Positions 1 through 7,886 of a stretch of 64,000 nucleotides of DNA are shown here, piece after piece; position 1 is the stretch's first letter, and each line of letters begins with the position of its first letter. Origin of the DNA: Cyanobacteria bacterium SZAS LIN-3 (GTDB taxonomy: Bacteria; Cyanobacteriota; Vampirovibrionia; Obscuribacterales; Obscuribacteraceae); assembly GCA_018266215.1 (NCBI GenBank), contig JAFEAV010000006.1, positions 1 to 64,000 of the forward strand, given 5' to 3'. Under the pieces are notes generated by a model. It was not told the origin of the DNA. It saw nothing but the letters and a program-made list of their open reading frames with translations, and ran no database searches. The position numbers and the translations under genes are program-made.

Positions 1-252
1 ATCGGCGATGCTGTAATAAACGAATAAACCCTGACGGCGCTTTTGCACAATACCCTGCTCGGCAAGCACTGAAAGATGCTTGCTGACATTAGCCTGACTC
101 ATCTCAGTCAATTCGCACAATTCCTGAACGGCATGTTCGCCGCTAAATAGGTGTTGCAAAATTTGCAATCGCGAAGCATCAGAAAGAGCACGAAAGCGAG
201 CCGCCACAATTTCAAGGGCGGGCCGGCTCAATTGAGTTTTCTTACTTTTCAT
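1..252 (-). CDS. ArsR-family transcriptional repressor (partial, C-terminus outside window)
   Basis: The reverse strand reads 84 uninterrupted codons from an ATG at 252 to the window edge. The product is a winged-helix ArsR/SmtB repressor: N-terminal helix, then a helix-turn-helix around residues 44-62 (ELCELTEMSQANVSKHL) and the start of the beta-wing (residues 66-82, ending GLFVYYSIAD). ArsR metal sensors usually carry ELCxCDL in the recognition region. Here only one Cys (C46) is seen, which fits the dithiol persulfide sensors BigR/SqrR better, although their second Cys would lie beyond the window. It is divergent from a rhodanese/persulfide dioxygenase operon, so it is probably that operon's sulfide- or persulfide-responsive repressor. 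The family is sure; the inducer is inferred. Confidence 0.88.
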   Translation of the reverse strand, partial: MKSKKTQLSRPALEIVAARFRALSDASRLQILQHLFSGEHAVQELCELTEMSQANVSKHLSVLAEQGIVQKRRQGLFVYYSIAD

Positions 253-264
253 ACAGCCAATTCA

Positions 265-280
265 AACAGGTAGACCTGTT
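265..280. promoter_or_regulatory. Perfect inverted repeat upstream of the ArsR gene
   Basis: AACAGGT and ACCTGTT form 7-bp perfect arms separated by AG. The repeat lies 12 bases upstream of the repressor ATG, in the divergent intergenic region. It could be an autoregulatory operator or a 5' UTR hairpin. No protein is assigned to it from sequence alone. Confidence 0.45.
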
Positions 281-330
281 AAAGAGTCTACAACCAATGG
301 GTCGATTTCTCAATCATCCTTAAGGTTGAT

Positions 331-358
331 TCGTCATATAACCATATGGTGATATAGT
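331..358 (+). promoter_or_regulatory. Candidate promoter with overlapping operator palindrome
   Basis: A -35-like TCGTCA (331-336) and a -10-like TATAGT (353-358) are 16 bases apart. Between them, overlapping the -10, lies the imperfect palindrome ATATaACCATATGGTgATAT (336-355), with the perfect core ACCATATGGT at 341-350. A repressor bound here would block RNA polymerase, which suits the divergent ArsR protein. TATAG/CTATA (353-357 and 364-368) is a second, smaller inverted repeat. The palindromes are seen; the promoter and operator roles are inferred. Confidence 0.45.
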
Positions 359-389
359 TAGTGCTATAACCCCGAGGGAGAAGACTAAA

Positions 390-965
390 ATGACAGACGC
401 AGCCAGGGCAACTATTACACGCATATCGCCAGAGGCGCTGGCACCGACCCTGGAAAAGTCCGTGCTGGTCGATGTCCGCAGCCCGATCGAGTTTGAGGCC
501 GAACATATAGAGGGCGCCGTCAATATCCCCCTCGAAACACTTGAATCTCGATGCGAAGAAGTACCGCGCAAAGGACGCCTGGTGATGATCTGCCGCAGCG
601 GCATGCGCGCAGAAAGGGCCGCCTTTACACTCATGGGCAAGGCATTTCAGCCCTCCGTTCTGGAAGGCGGCATGCTGGCCTGGAGAAAAGCAGGCTTGCC
701 CATTAAAGAAGGTAAGAAACGGCTGCCGATTGAACGTCAAATACAGCTCATTGTTGGCACCGGCGTGCTCACCAGCGTAATCTTGGGCACCTGGGTCAAT
801 CCCGCTTTTCTGCTGATTGCCGCCTTTTTCGGCGCCGGCCTTACTTTTGCCGGACTCTCCGGGACATGCGCCCTGGGCATCTTACTGGCGCGGGCCCCCT
901 GGAATAAACTCGAAGTAGCCTGCGAGCCAAAGGCGAACCAAAAATCCGGCGGTTGCTGCTCGTAA
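390..965 (+). CDS. Rhodanese with YgaP-type membrane domain (DUF2892)
   Basis: A 191-residue protein with a rhodanese domain at residues ~10-108: LVDVRSPIEFEAEHIEGA, then the active-site loop CRSGMR with catalytic C68. Two hydrophobic segments (~118-165) follow, beginning LPIERQIQLIVG as in DUF2892/YgaP membrane domains. It ends in a Cys-rich GGCCS tail. It should transfer sulfane sulfur through a Cys persulfide at the inner face of the membrane. The start has a good GGGAG ribosome site 10-14 bases upstream. It is the first gene of a four-gene operon. The CC tail may be an extra sulfur or metal site; that is speculation. Confidence 0.9.
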   Translation: MTDAARATITRISPEALAPTLEKSVLVDVRSPIEFEAEHIEGAVNIPLETLESRCEEVPRKGRLVMICRSGMRAERAAFTLMGKAFQPSVLEGGMLAWRKAGLPIKEGKKRLPIERQIQLIVGTGVLTSVILGTWVNPAFLLIAAFFGAGLTFAGLSGTCALGILLARAPWNKLEVACEPKANQKSGGCCS

Positions 966-980
966 TATAAAGAGGTACCC

Positions 981-1727
981 ATGATTGCGGGCACACTCTC
1001 GGGACTGGCCACAGGAGCCCTACTGGGGCTCCTGGGCGGGGGCGGCAGTATCATTGCCGTTCCACTCCTGGTCTACTTGCTGGGACTGGCGCCCAAGGCG
1101 GCGGTAGGGACCAGCTTGATAATCGTGGGCATAGCCAGCCTTTTGGCGGCCTGGAGCCACTACAGGAAGGACACGGTGGTCATCTCCACCGCCCTCACCT
1201 TCGGCGCCTGCGGTGGACTGGGCAGCTTCACCGGGGCACAGATTGCAAGACACATCCCCGACGCTATCCAGATGACCATGTTTGCCGTTGTCATGGCGGT
1301 CGTGGCATTATTAATGCTCAGGCACAAGACTCCGCCGCTTGAGGACGGGAGCAAGGAAAAAAAAGCGGTACTACCACTGATACTGGCAGCAGGATTTGCC
1401 GCCGGTACTCTGACCGGCATTCTCGGGGTAGGCGGCGGATTTATCATCGTGCCAGTTCTTACCATGCTGGTACGCATGCCGATCAGAAACGCCATCGGCA
1501 CTTCATTACTAATAATCGGCATCAACAGCCTGATTGGCGCTCTCTCCTATGCCTCGCAATTCAGGCTCAACTATGCGGTGCTGCCTTTTGCCCTGTCAAC
1601 TCTGACAGCAGCAGCGGTGGCAGGCAGACTGGCCCATCACATCCCACAGGGGCGACTAAAGACATTTTTCGCCCTCTCACTGCTCGTACTATCAGCCTGG
1701 ATGCTTTCCAGACAAATCTTTCCCTAG
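981..1727 (+). CDS. TauE/SafE-family sulfite/organosulfonate exporter
   Basis: A 248-residue polytopic membrane protein. It has two homologous halves, each opening with a Gly-rich signature: GALLGLLGGGGSIIAVPLLV near residue 20 and GILGVGGGFIIVPVL near residue 150. Each is followed by GTSL (AAVGTSLIIVG, NAIGTSLLIIG). This is the classic TauE/SafE (DUF81) layout of about eight helices. Between a rhodanese and a persulfide dioxygenase, the likely cargo is sulfite or thiosulfate formed from persulfide oxidation, exported across the inner membrane. An AGAGG site precedes the ATG, and it starts 15 bases after the rhodanese stop. Confidence 0.9.
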   Translation: MIAGTLSGLATGALLGLLGGGGSIIAVPLLVYLLGLAPKAAVGTSLIIVGIASLLAAWSHYRKDTVVISTALTFGACGGLGSFTGAQIARHIPDAIQMTMFAVVMAVVALLMLRHKTPPLEDGSKEKKAVLPLILAAGFAAGTLTGILGVGGGFIIVPVLTMLVRMPIRNAIGTSLLIIGINSLIGALSYASQFRLNYAVLPFALSTLTAAAVAGRLAHHIPQGRLKTFFALSLLVLSAWMLSRQIFP

Positions 1728-1743
1728 CCCCAGGAGCTTCACT

Positions 1744-3156
1744 ATGTATTTCAAACAGTTTTATCTCGGCTGTCTTGCACACGGCTCTTACTTAGTGGGG
1801 GCCGGGGGTCAGGCGGCGGTGATTGATCCTCAACGGGACGTGGACCAGTACATTGAAGAAGCACGAATTGCCGGCCTGGAGATCAGATACATTATTGAGA
1901 CTCATCTGCACGCCGACTTTGTCAGCGGCCACATTGAGCTGGCAAAAAAGACAGGAGCAGAAATCGTCTTCGGTTCAAAAGCCATGGCAGCCTTCCCCCA
2001 TCGGGCGGTAAAAGACGGGGATATATTGAAGATTGGCACAGTCAAGCTGACCATTATGGAAACGCCCGGACACACACCGGAAGGAATATGCATTTTAGCC
2101 ACCGACGGAGCCACAAACGAGCCTGCCAAACTGTTTTCCGGCGACACGCTTTTTATCGGCGATGTCGGTAGGCCGGATCTGGTGGCAGCTCGGGGACACA
2201 GCAAGCAGGAAATGGCTGCTATGCTATACCACAGCCTGCACGACAAGCTGCTCAAACTTCCCGATGATGTTGAGGTCTATCCCGCTCATGGTGCGGGTTC
2301 TCTTTGCGGCAAGCATCTATCGAGCGAAAAATCTTCAACGATAGGTCAGCAGAGAAAATTCAACTATGCCCTCAAGCCTATGTCTGAAAAAGCCTTCATA
2401 GAAATGCTGACTGAAGATCTTCCCGAAGTGCCTGCATACTTCCCTAAGGACGTGGACCTTAACCGACAAGGAGCAGCTCCCCTGGAGAGCCTCTGTCGCC
2501 CCAGAGGCATGACGGCGAAGAAGGTGCAAAAAGAGATGCAAGCGGGTGTCACCATCCTGGACATGCGAAACGCAGCGGAATTCGCCGCCGGACATATACA
2601 CGGATCAGTTAACATCGGCCTGGCCGGCCAATTTGCTTCATGGGCAGGCACCTTGCTGACAATGGGTGAACCAATTATTCTGATCACCGACGATGACCAA
2701 ACGCTGGAGGAAGCGATTATAAGATTAGCGCGAGTGGGCATCGAGTCGGTGGTCGGCTATCTAGAAAATGGTATTCAAGGTTGGCTCGCAAACGATCTGC
2801 CGCTGGCAATTTCGACGGTGACCACGGTTGAGTCGCTGGCCAGAGAGCTAAAGGCGGGCAAGAGTTTGCCCGTTCTCGATGTACGCCGCCCTGGAGAATA
2901 TGCAGACGGACACGTCCCGGGCGCCATCAATCTACCTCTGGCGGAGCTGCCTCAGCGTATCAAAGACCGGTCCATCGGCCTAAAGCAGAACCAGGACCTG
3001 GCAATAATCTGCGCCAGCGGCTACCGCTCGTCGATAGCCTTCAGCTTACTTGAGAGAGCCGGATTCACCAATTTGATCAATGTCAGCGGCGGCACGGCCG
3101 CCTGGAAGAAGGCCGGCTGCGAGCTGGAGCACAGAGAAAGAGCGAAAACACTATGA
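1744..3156 (+). CDS. Persulfide dioxygenase-rhodanese fusion (CstB-like)
   Basis: 470 residues in three parts. Residues 1-240 are a metallo-beta-lactamase-fold persulfide dioxygenase, with THLHADFVSGH (H54, H56, D58), TPGHTPEG (H110) and SGDTLFIGDVGRPD (D134). H54, H110 and D134 are the expected mononuclear iron ligands. YPAHGAGSLCGK is typical of this subfamily. Residues ~255-355 are a rhodanese fold without the catalytic Cys (the loop reads ILITDDDQ). Residues ~365-465 are an active rhodanese with CASGYRS (C423). The order matches staphylococcal CstB. It should oxidise glutathione or low-molecular-weight persulfide to sulfite, or on to thiosulfate through the rhodanese. An AGGAG site precedes the ATG. 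Confidence 0.92.
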   Translation: MYFKQFYLGCLAHGSYLVGAGGQAAVIDPQRDVDQYIEEARIAGLEIRYIIETHLHADFVSGHIELAKKTGAEIVFGSKAMAAFPHRAVKDGDILKIGTVKLTIMETPGHTPEGICILATDGATNEPAKLFSGDTLFIGDVGRPDLVAARGHSKQEMAAMLYHSLHDKLLKLPDDVEVYPAHGAGSLCGKHLSSEKSSTIGQQRKFNYALKPMSEKAFIEMLTEDLPEVPAYFPKDVDLNRQGAAPLESLCRPRGMTAKKVQKEMQAGVTILDMRNAAEFAAGHIHGSVNIGLAGQFASWAGTLLTMGEPIILITDDDQTLEEAIIRLARVGIESVVGYLENGIQGWLANDLPLAISTVTTVESLARELKAGKSLPVLDVRRPGEYADGHVPGAINLPLAELPQRIKDRSIGLKQNQDLAIICASGYRSSIAFSLLERAGFTNLINVSGGTAAWKKAGCELEHRERAKTL

Positions 3157-4247
3157 AAGAAGCTCCTGCATTACACTTTGAGGCATTGCTGCTAACGATT
3201 GTCACAGCAGTAGTGTCGCAAGCGTACTGCGGATGGCAGCCGCAAGCGACCGCTCAGCAACAATCCGCCGCCGACTGCTCAACTTCAACACAGTCCGGCT
3301 TATTTCCCAAATGCACCGAGGATCCTTCCTGCGTACTTGTAGGCGAGACGCACATACTCGAATGGAAGAGCCCGACACCGGCAAAAATAATTGTCGTATG
3401 CATCCACGGCCTGGGGCTCTGTGCCAGGGCATACAGCCCGCTGGCCAGAGAATTCTCAGCGGCGGGCATTGATGGATTTGCCATCAATGTGCGCGGATTT
3501 GGGCCCGACAGGGACAAAGCGAAGCATTCAAAACTGAACTGCTTACAGACGGTGCGAGACGCCGGAGAATTGCTGGCAAAAATTCACAAAGAAAAACCGG
3601 ACCACAAAGTATTCCTTATCGGAGAATCAATGGGCGGTGCAATAGCCATAAGGATAGCGGCGGAGTATCCAGGTCTGATAGACGGCATCGTCTGCTCCGC
3701 TCCGGCATGGAAGCTACTCAAGACCCGCCAGACCGCGGCAAAAGGCGTAATAGAACTACTCTGGCCCTTTCCCAAGCATCCGGGCATGGCCAGCCGCGGC
3801 GTGGTCCATCAAGCAACCACGGACAAAACTTTAAGCAGGCACTGGCTGGAAGACAGTTCTCACAAACTGACACTCGCGCCAGGCGAAGCAAGGGACTTCA
3901 TGAGCTTTATCGGCCAGACCGATACTTACGCCAGACAGCTGAACAGGCCAATTCTGATTATCCAGGGCTTGAATGATCATCTGGTCTCCAACCTGGCGGT
4001 GGCAAGGCTTTTTCAAGACATTCCCGAAAAGGATAAAACATTTCTGATCGACTGCGCCGGCGAACATGTAGTGCTGGAAGAAGGTGAATTCTCACCACCT
4101 GTGGTGACGGCGCTGACTGACTGGCTGAAGACCAAATCCTCAGTGCAAAATAAAAACGCACGGATCGAAGTGATAAATGATCAATTTCTCTCAGCCCACC
4201 AGAAACAAATTCTGGAGAAGCTGAAAAACCGGGCCAGCATCCGCTAG
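3153..4247 (+). CDS. Exported or anchored alpha/beta hydrolase (monoacylglycerol-lipase-like)
   Basis: 364 residues. An N-terminal hydrophobic stretch (~8-27) looks like a signal peptide or anchor; it has no good lipobox. The hydrolase core follows: oxyanion loop HGLGLCARAY, nucleophile elbow GESMGG (S159), and likely triad acid D275 (GLNDHLVS) and base H305 (GEHVV). The pattern is that of monoacylglycerol lipase/lysophospholipase-type serine hydrolases. Its ATG overlaps the stop of the persulfide dioxygenase (ATGA), so the two are probably translationally coupled. This enzyme class is not a usual part of sulfide detoxification operons. The substrate cannot be told from sequence. Confidence 0.85.
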   Translation: MKEAPALHFEALLLTIVTAVVSQAYCGWQPQATAQQQSAADCSTSTQSGLFPKCTEDPSCVLVGETHILEWKSPTPAKIIVVCIHGLGLCARAYSPLAREFSAAGIDGFAINVRGFGPDRDKAKHSKLNCLQTVRDAGELLAKIHKEKPDHKVFLIGESMGGAIAIRIAAEYPGLIDGIVCSAPAWKLLKTRQTAAKGVIELLWPFPKHPGMASRGVVHQATTDKTLSRHWLEDSSHKLTLAPGEARDFMSFIGQTDTYARQLNRPILIIQGLNDHLVSNLAVARLFQDIPEKDKTFLIDCAGEHVVLEEGEFSPPVVTALTDWLKTKSSVQNKNARIEVINDQFLSAHQKQILEKLKNRASIR

Positions 4248-4275
4248 TTAGAGCGGCCCAGACTCTTTGCGTATT

Positions 4276-4920
4276 TCAGATTTCAAAAAGCAGGGGCGGA
4301 TTGACCGCCTCATACCCTTCATTGCAGCTCGATGCATTGAGCACCTCAACTGACTTTCCATCCTCACGCCGGAGTGTGGCCCGGCCGTAGCCGTGGTGCA
4401 GGTGCCCACACACGAGGAAACGCGGCGGGCGAGCCAATTTCTCCGAGACTACCTGCAAAAGCTCCTCGCAGCCGACTCGACTGCCGTCCATCAGTGTATC
4501 GACATAGCCCATGGGTGGACCGTGCGTAATCAGGATATCCAGACCTTCCGGTATTTTCAGCCAGTGCTCTCTGATATCGGCACCGCGACGGCGGTTATAA
4601 GCCCAGTCAAAAAACCAGGGCGTGATGGGCGAGCCCCAGATGGTTTGCCCCTCAATTTCGCAGGCCGAATCATTTAAGTAAATCGTCCCGGTGGAGACCG
4701 CAATTTCGCGGGCGCGCTCTTCGTTTTCCTCGATGCCCAGCTCATGATTGCCTGCTATCCATACCTTGTGGGGCTGCGGCTGACGTTCAATCCACTTCGC
4801 AAACCAGGCCAGTTCCCGGCTCGTGCCGCGCATGGTCATATCCCCGGCGACAATCAGCAGATCCGCCTGTGGCGTCTCCACCTCTTTCAAATGAATATCA
4901 CTCACGGCCACGCATTTCAT
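4276..4920 (-). CDS. Calcineurin-like metallophosphoesterase
   Basis: 214 residues with all metallophosphoesterase motifs in order: SDIH (D8, H10), VAGDMT (D27), GNHE (N58, H59), ITHGPP and GHLHHGYG. The compact size and the HGPP and GHLHHG blocks resemble the MPPED1/2-like branch of small phosphodiesterases. It should bind two divalent metals and hydrolyse a phosphoester or cyclic nucleotide; the substrate is unknown. There is no signal peptide, so it is cytoplasmic. A GAGGGT motif sits only one base before the chosen ATG, so the start is not certain, but the DxH motif requires a start close to here. Confidence 0.9.
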   Translation of the reverse strand: MKCVAVSDIHLKEVETPQADLLIVAGDMTMRGTSRELAWFAKWIERQPQPHKVWIAGNHELGIEENEERAREIAVSTGTIYLNDSACEIEGQTIWGSPITPWFFDWAYNRRRGADIREHWLKIPEGLDILITHGPPMGYVDTLMDGSRVGCEELLQVVSEKLARPPRFLVCGHLHHGYGRATLRREDGKSVEVLNASSCNEGYEAVNPPLLFEI

Positions 4921-5065
4921 ACCCTCATATGATAGTGGCAGGCTTGCCTGTGTGCCAATATCAACCCAAGGGGAAATTTTGAACCGGCGGTACTTTGTCT
5001 AAACAGGGCAGGGCTGTGGTAGACAGAAGAAAGGCGAAGTCGCTAACAGCTGTTTGTGGGTGAGA

Positions 5066-6694
5066 ATGCAAGGGAAGAGTCCGACTGTTCAGCCAGCTCT
5101 AAACCGGGTGCCCAACCCTGAGGATCTGCAAAAGCTCCTGAGAGCGGTACAGATGGGCTCGCCCATGGCCCAGCAGCCTTTTGCCCTGGACTCCGGGCGC
5201 AAAATGACGCTAAAAGTGCAGCCGCCACGCTCGGCGGGCGGTCTGGGCAAAACCAGAACCGCCAATTCCAACCCACTCTGGTCCCTGCACGAGGGCGTAA
5301 ACACGGTCTGGGAGTACAATACCGCCGATATTGAACTGATCTATAACCTGACCGAAGAAGCGGTCTATTCCACGCCCAGTGCGGCGCCCCCACAAGGTGG
5401 CACGCCGGCGGCAGCTCTGGCGGTACTGGAGGAGCTGGCCAGCGCTCAATCCAGCGCCCTGAGCGCATCTCTGGCATCATCTTTTGCCGCGCAGGAGCCG
5501 CCGCAATTTTCCCAACCCGCCCCGGCTGCGCCGGTACAGGCTAGCCAGGCACCGAAAGGCGGCGGCGTGCAGTTTTCGGGCAATCTCAGTGAACAGGGTG
5601 TGCTGGAGCTTTTCCAGTCCATCGGTGCGGCTAAAATGATCGGCCGCCTGGACATAACCAGCGGACTGGAATCAATAGAAGTATATTTTGAAGACGGCGC
5701 CCCCCGGCGGGCGTCCTTTCGCAGTGATTCCATGACCGGCCCGGTGCGCGACATCACCGGCGAAGAGGTGCTGCTGGAAGGTATGACCTGGCGCACAGGT
5801 TTTTTCCAGTTCAACCCGGCGATGAAATCGGCCGAGCGCTCGCCCATGCGTCGACTGGATCTTCTCTTGATGGAGGGCTCAGCCCTCAAGGATTATTTTG
5901 ACGCCCTGGAAAAAGCCGATTTGACGCCTGATTCCATCCCTGTGCGCACCAGCCAGCTGAGCGAAGCAGAATTTGAAAAAGCACTGACGGCAGGCATCCC
6001 GGTCAACATGCAACAGCAAAAACTGATGTACATGGCCTTTGACGGCAAAACCACCCTGGGTGACATCGTTCGCCAGAGCAACTTACCAAAATCAGGATGG
6101 CTGCCGCTGATTTTCAACCTGCTGCAATGCGGCACCATCGGACTGGCACCAAAGGCGGCGACAAAGGAGAATGTTCATCAGGACGTTCCGATATCGCCTT
6201 TGATCAAGGAATCAGTCGCCGAGGCCTTTCAGGAATTACTACGGCCGGACACCGGACTATTGAGTTATCCGCTGTTCATGCATTTTATGGAAGTGGAATT
6301 TCAACGTGCCCTGCGCCTGAGGCAGCCCCTCAGCCTGATTGTCATCAGCGTGCATAAAGAAGGCTCCGGCATCACCGAACAATTGTCGTCGGAGGATCTC
6401 AAACTCGTCGCCGGCAAAATCCGAAGCTATCTGGAGCCTTACGACCATGTCGGACACTACCAGACCCTGGATATCGGCATTTTGCTGCCGCACAGACCAA
6501 GTGTGCAGGCGCGTGAATACGTCGATAAGATAATCGCAGACTTCGACCGAGAACTGGCTCAGACAGGCAATCAAGTGCGCTTCATCTGGTCGGTGGGCAT
6601 CGGTTGCATCCCCGAAGATGGTATCAAGGTCAGTGGCATGGTGGCACGCGCCGAAAAAGATCGCAATCTGGCCAGAGAAAAAACCGGTCGTTAG
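5066..6694 (+). CDS. DUF4388 (PATAN-like) protein with degenerate GGDEF domain
   Basis: 542 residues from the ATG at 5066; a TTG 12 bases earlier is in frame but less likely. Residues ~1-100 form an unnamed N-terminal domain, followed by an Ala/Pro/Gln linker. Residues ~168-272 match DUF4388/PATAN (FSGNLSEQGVLELFQSI, then ARM-like GRLDI and YFEDG strands). A helical linker follows (~300-370). Residues ~391-540 have the GGDEF fold pattern, but the signature loop reads YQTLDIGILLPH instead of GGDEF, so diguanylate cyclase activity is unlikely. A paralogue lies at 15876. PATAN domains are known as regulatory or protein-interaction modules in cyanobacteria and other bacteria. The role here is inferred to be signalling without catalysis. 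Confidence 0.75.
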   Translation: MQGKSPTVQPALNRVPNPEDLQKLLRAVQMGSPMAQQPFALDSGRKMTLKVQPPRSAGGLGKTRTANSNPLWSLHEGVNTVWEYNTADIELIYNLTEEAVYSTPSAAPPQGGTPAAALAVLEELASAQSSALSASLASSFAAQEPPQFSQPAPAAPVQASQAPKGGGVQFSGNLSEQGVLELFQSIGAAKMIGRLDITSGLESIEVYFEDGAPRRASFRSDSMTGPVRDITGEEVLLEGMTWRTGFFQFNPAMKSAERSPMRRLDLLLMEGSALKDYFDALEKADLTPDSIPVRTSQLSEAEFEKALTAGIPVNMQQQKLMYMAFDGKTTLGDIVRQSNLPKSGWLPLIFNLLQCGTIGLAPKAATKENVHQDVPISPLIKESVAEAFQELLRPDTGLLSYPLFMHFMEVEFQRALRLRQPLSLIVISVHKEGSGITEQLSSEDLKLVAGKIRSYLEPYDHVGHYQTLDIGILLPHRPSVQAREYVDKIIADFDRELAQTGNQVRFIWSVGIGCIPEDGIKVSGMVARAEKDRNLAREKTGR

Positions 6695-6696
6695 AT

Positions 6697-7752
6697 CTAT
6701 TTGTGCTCGTAGAGCGGATCGCTTACCGTTACCTGGGCGATGCTGCTCGTAAACTTGAGTTTGTCCCCCGGCCCGCGATGCGAGTCCTTTTCGTGCATGA
6801 TTTGCGCAATCACCACCCGTATTTTGTCGCAGATGGCGTCCAGCGGCAGGTCATCACCGTCGTAGCCGAAGGGATCTTCAATATCCTCGGCGATAAGCTC
6901 CAGACCGATCAAGAAGTAAGAAGCAAAAATGACAATGGGCAGGGACCAGAGCAGGGGCAGGGTAGCCGAGGCGTACCAGGGCAGAGCGGCCAGATTGATG
7001 GCAATCCCCTGGCGGATGAAAGCACGGTAGGAAAGCACCAGGGGTGAGCTCTTAATACGTTCGCAGGCGCCGCAGATATCGAGAAAAGAACGCAGATGAG
7101 GATCCAGCTGCAACAGCAGAAAACCGTTTATCTTCCCGCTCTGATACCACTCCTGGGTCTTGCTGTACATGGCGTCGGTCACCTGCACGGGCAAGTGAGC
7201 AACCTCAAGATCAGCGTGGGCTTTAACTCCCGGGAGCCGCTTGGCCGGGGTAGCGTTGCGCAGATGATTTTTGAGCGTATAGGCAAAAGAGACAACATAT
7301 TCGCTAAAAATTGCCTTGTCGCGGTCCGAAACATTGGCCAGGTTTTTGACTTTGAGACAGATATTGCGCGAATCATTGACCAGCTGCCCCCAGAGCTTCC
7401 GTCCTTCCCACCAGCGCTCATAGGCGGAGTTGGTGCGAAAAACCAGGAGCAAGCCCATGACCAGACTGGTGTAGGCGATATTGCCTGCATCTTTAAAAAA
7501 TTGTGCGGAATCTTTGTTGTCAATGAAAAAGTGAACGATGGTAGTGTAAGCGGCCATAAAGGCCAGGTAGAACCAGACACGCTTAAAGACCGGTATCCGA
7601 TGCAGTTTACTGAAAGGATGAATCCATGTGCGCAAGGATTGCTGAATATGGGCGGCCGTAACCGCATCAAGCGTCGTCGTGCTTTCGGTTGCAGAAATAC
7701 CCGGCATTCCGTTAAGTTGGTCTGCACCGGGCTTATTGCCCTCGCTGGCCAT
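6697..7752 (-). CDS. Bestrophin-family (UPF0187/YneE-type) membrane channel
   Basis: 351 residues. The core matches bacterial bestrophins: a hydrophobic helix near 60-80, then LLLVFRTNSAYERWWEGRKLWG (~100-120), the family's most diagnostic stretch, and two C-terminal helices around 255-290. After these comes EDIEDPFGYDGDDLPLD, the conserved acidic segment of the family. These proteins form pentameric ion channels in the inner membrane. The extra ~45 N-terminal residues are polar and not recognised. It is tail to tail with the DUF4388 gene, only 2 bases apart. A weak promoter may lie upstream at 7767-7795 on this strand (CTGACA, 17 bases, TTATAT). Confidence 0.9.
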   Translation of the reverse strand: MASEGNKPGADQLNGMPGISATESTTTLDAVTAAHIQQSLRTWIHPFSKLHRIPVFKRVWFYLAFMAAYTTIVHFFIDNKDSAQFFKDAGNIAYTSLVMGLLLVFRTNSAYERWWEGRKLWGQLVNDSRNICLKVKNLANVSDRDKAIFSEYVVSFAYTLKNHLRNATPAKRLPGVKAHADLEVAHLPVQVTDAMYSKTQEWYQSGKINGFLLLQLDPHLRSFLDICGACERIKSSPLVLSYRAFIRQGIAINLAALPWYASATLPLLWSLPIVIFASYFLIGLELIAEDIEDPFGYDGDDLPLDAICDKIRVVIAQIMHEKDSHRGPGDKLKFTSSIAQVTVSDPLYEHK

Positions 7753-7886
7753 GTCTTGCGCGCCTCATATAATAGGATCGATACCTGACTGTCAGCCCTA
7801 TTGTATTACATCTCAAGATAGGCTCACGACGGAAAGACAGTCAATTATTGTTATAGTTACCAGCATAGTCCTGGAGGGAAAAAAAC

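Noticed and set aside
1744..3156. Beta-lactamase or glyoxalase II activity for the metallo-beta-lactamase domain
   Set aside because: The HLHADF variant, mononuclear ligand set and rhodanese fusions point to persulfide dioxygenase.
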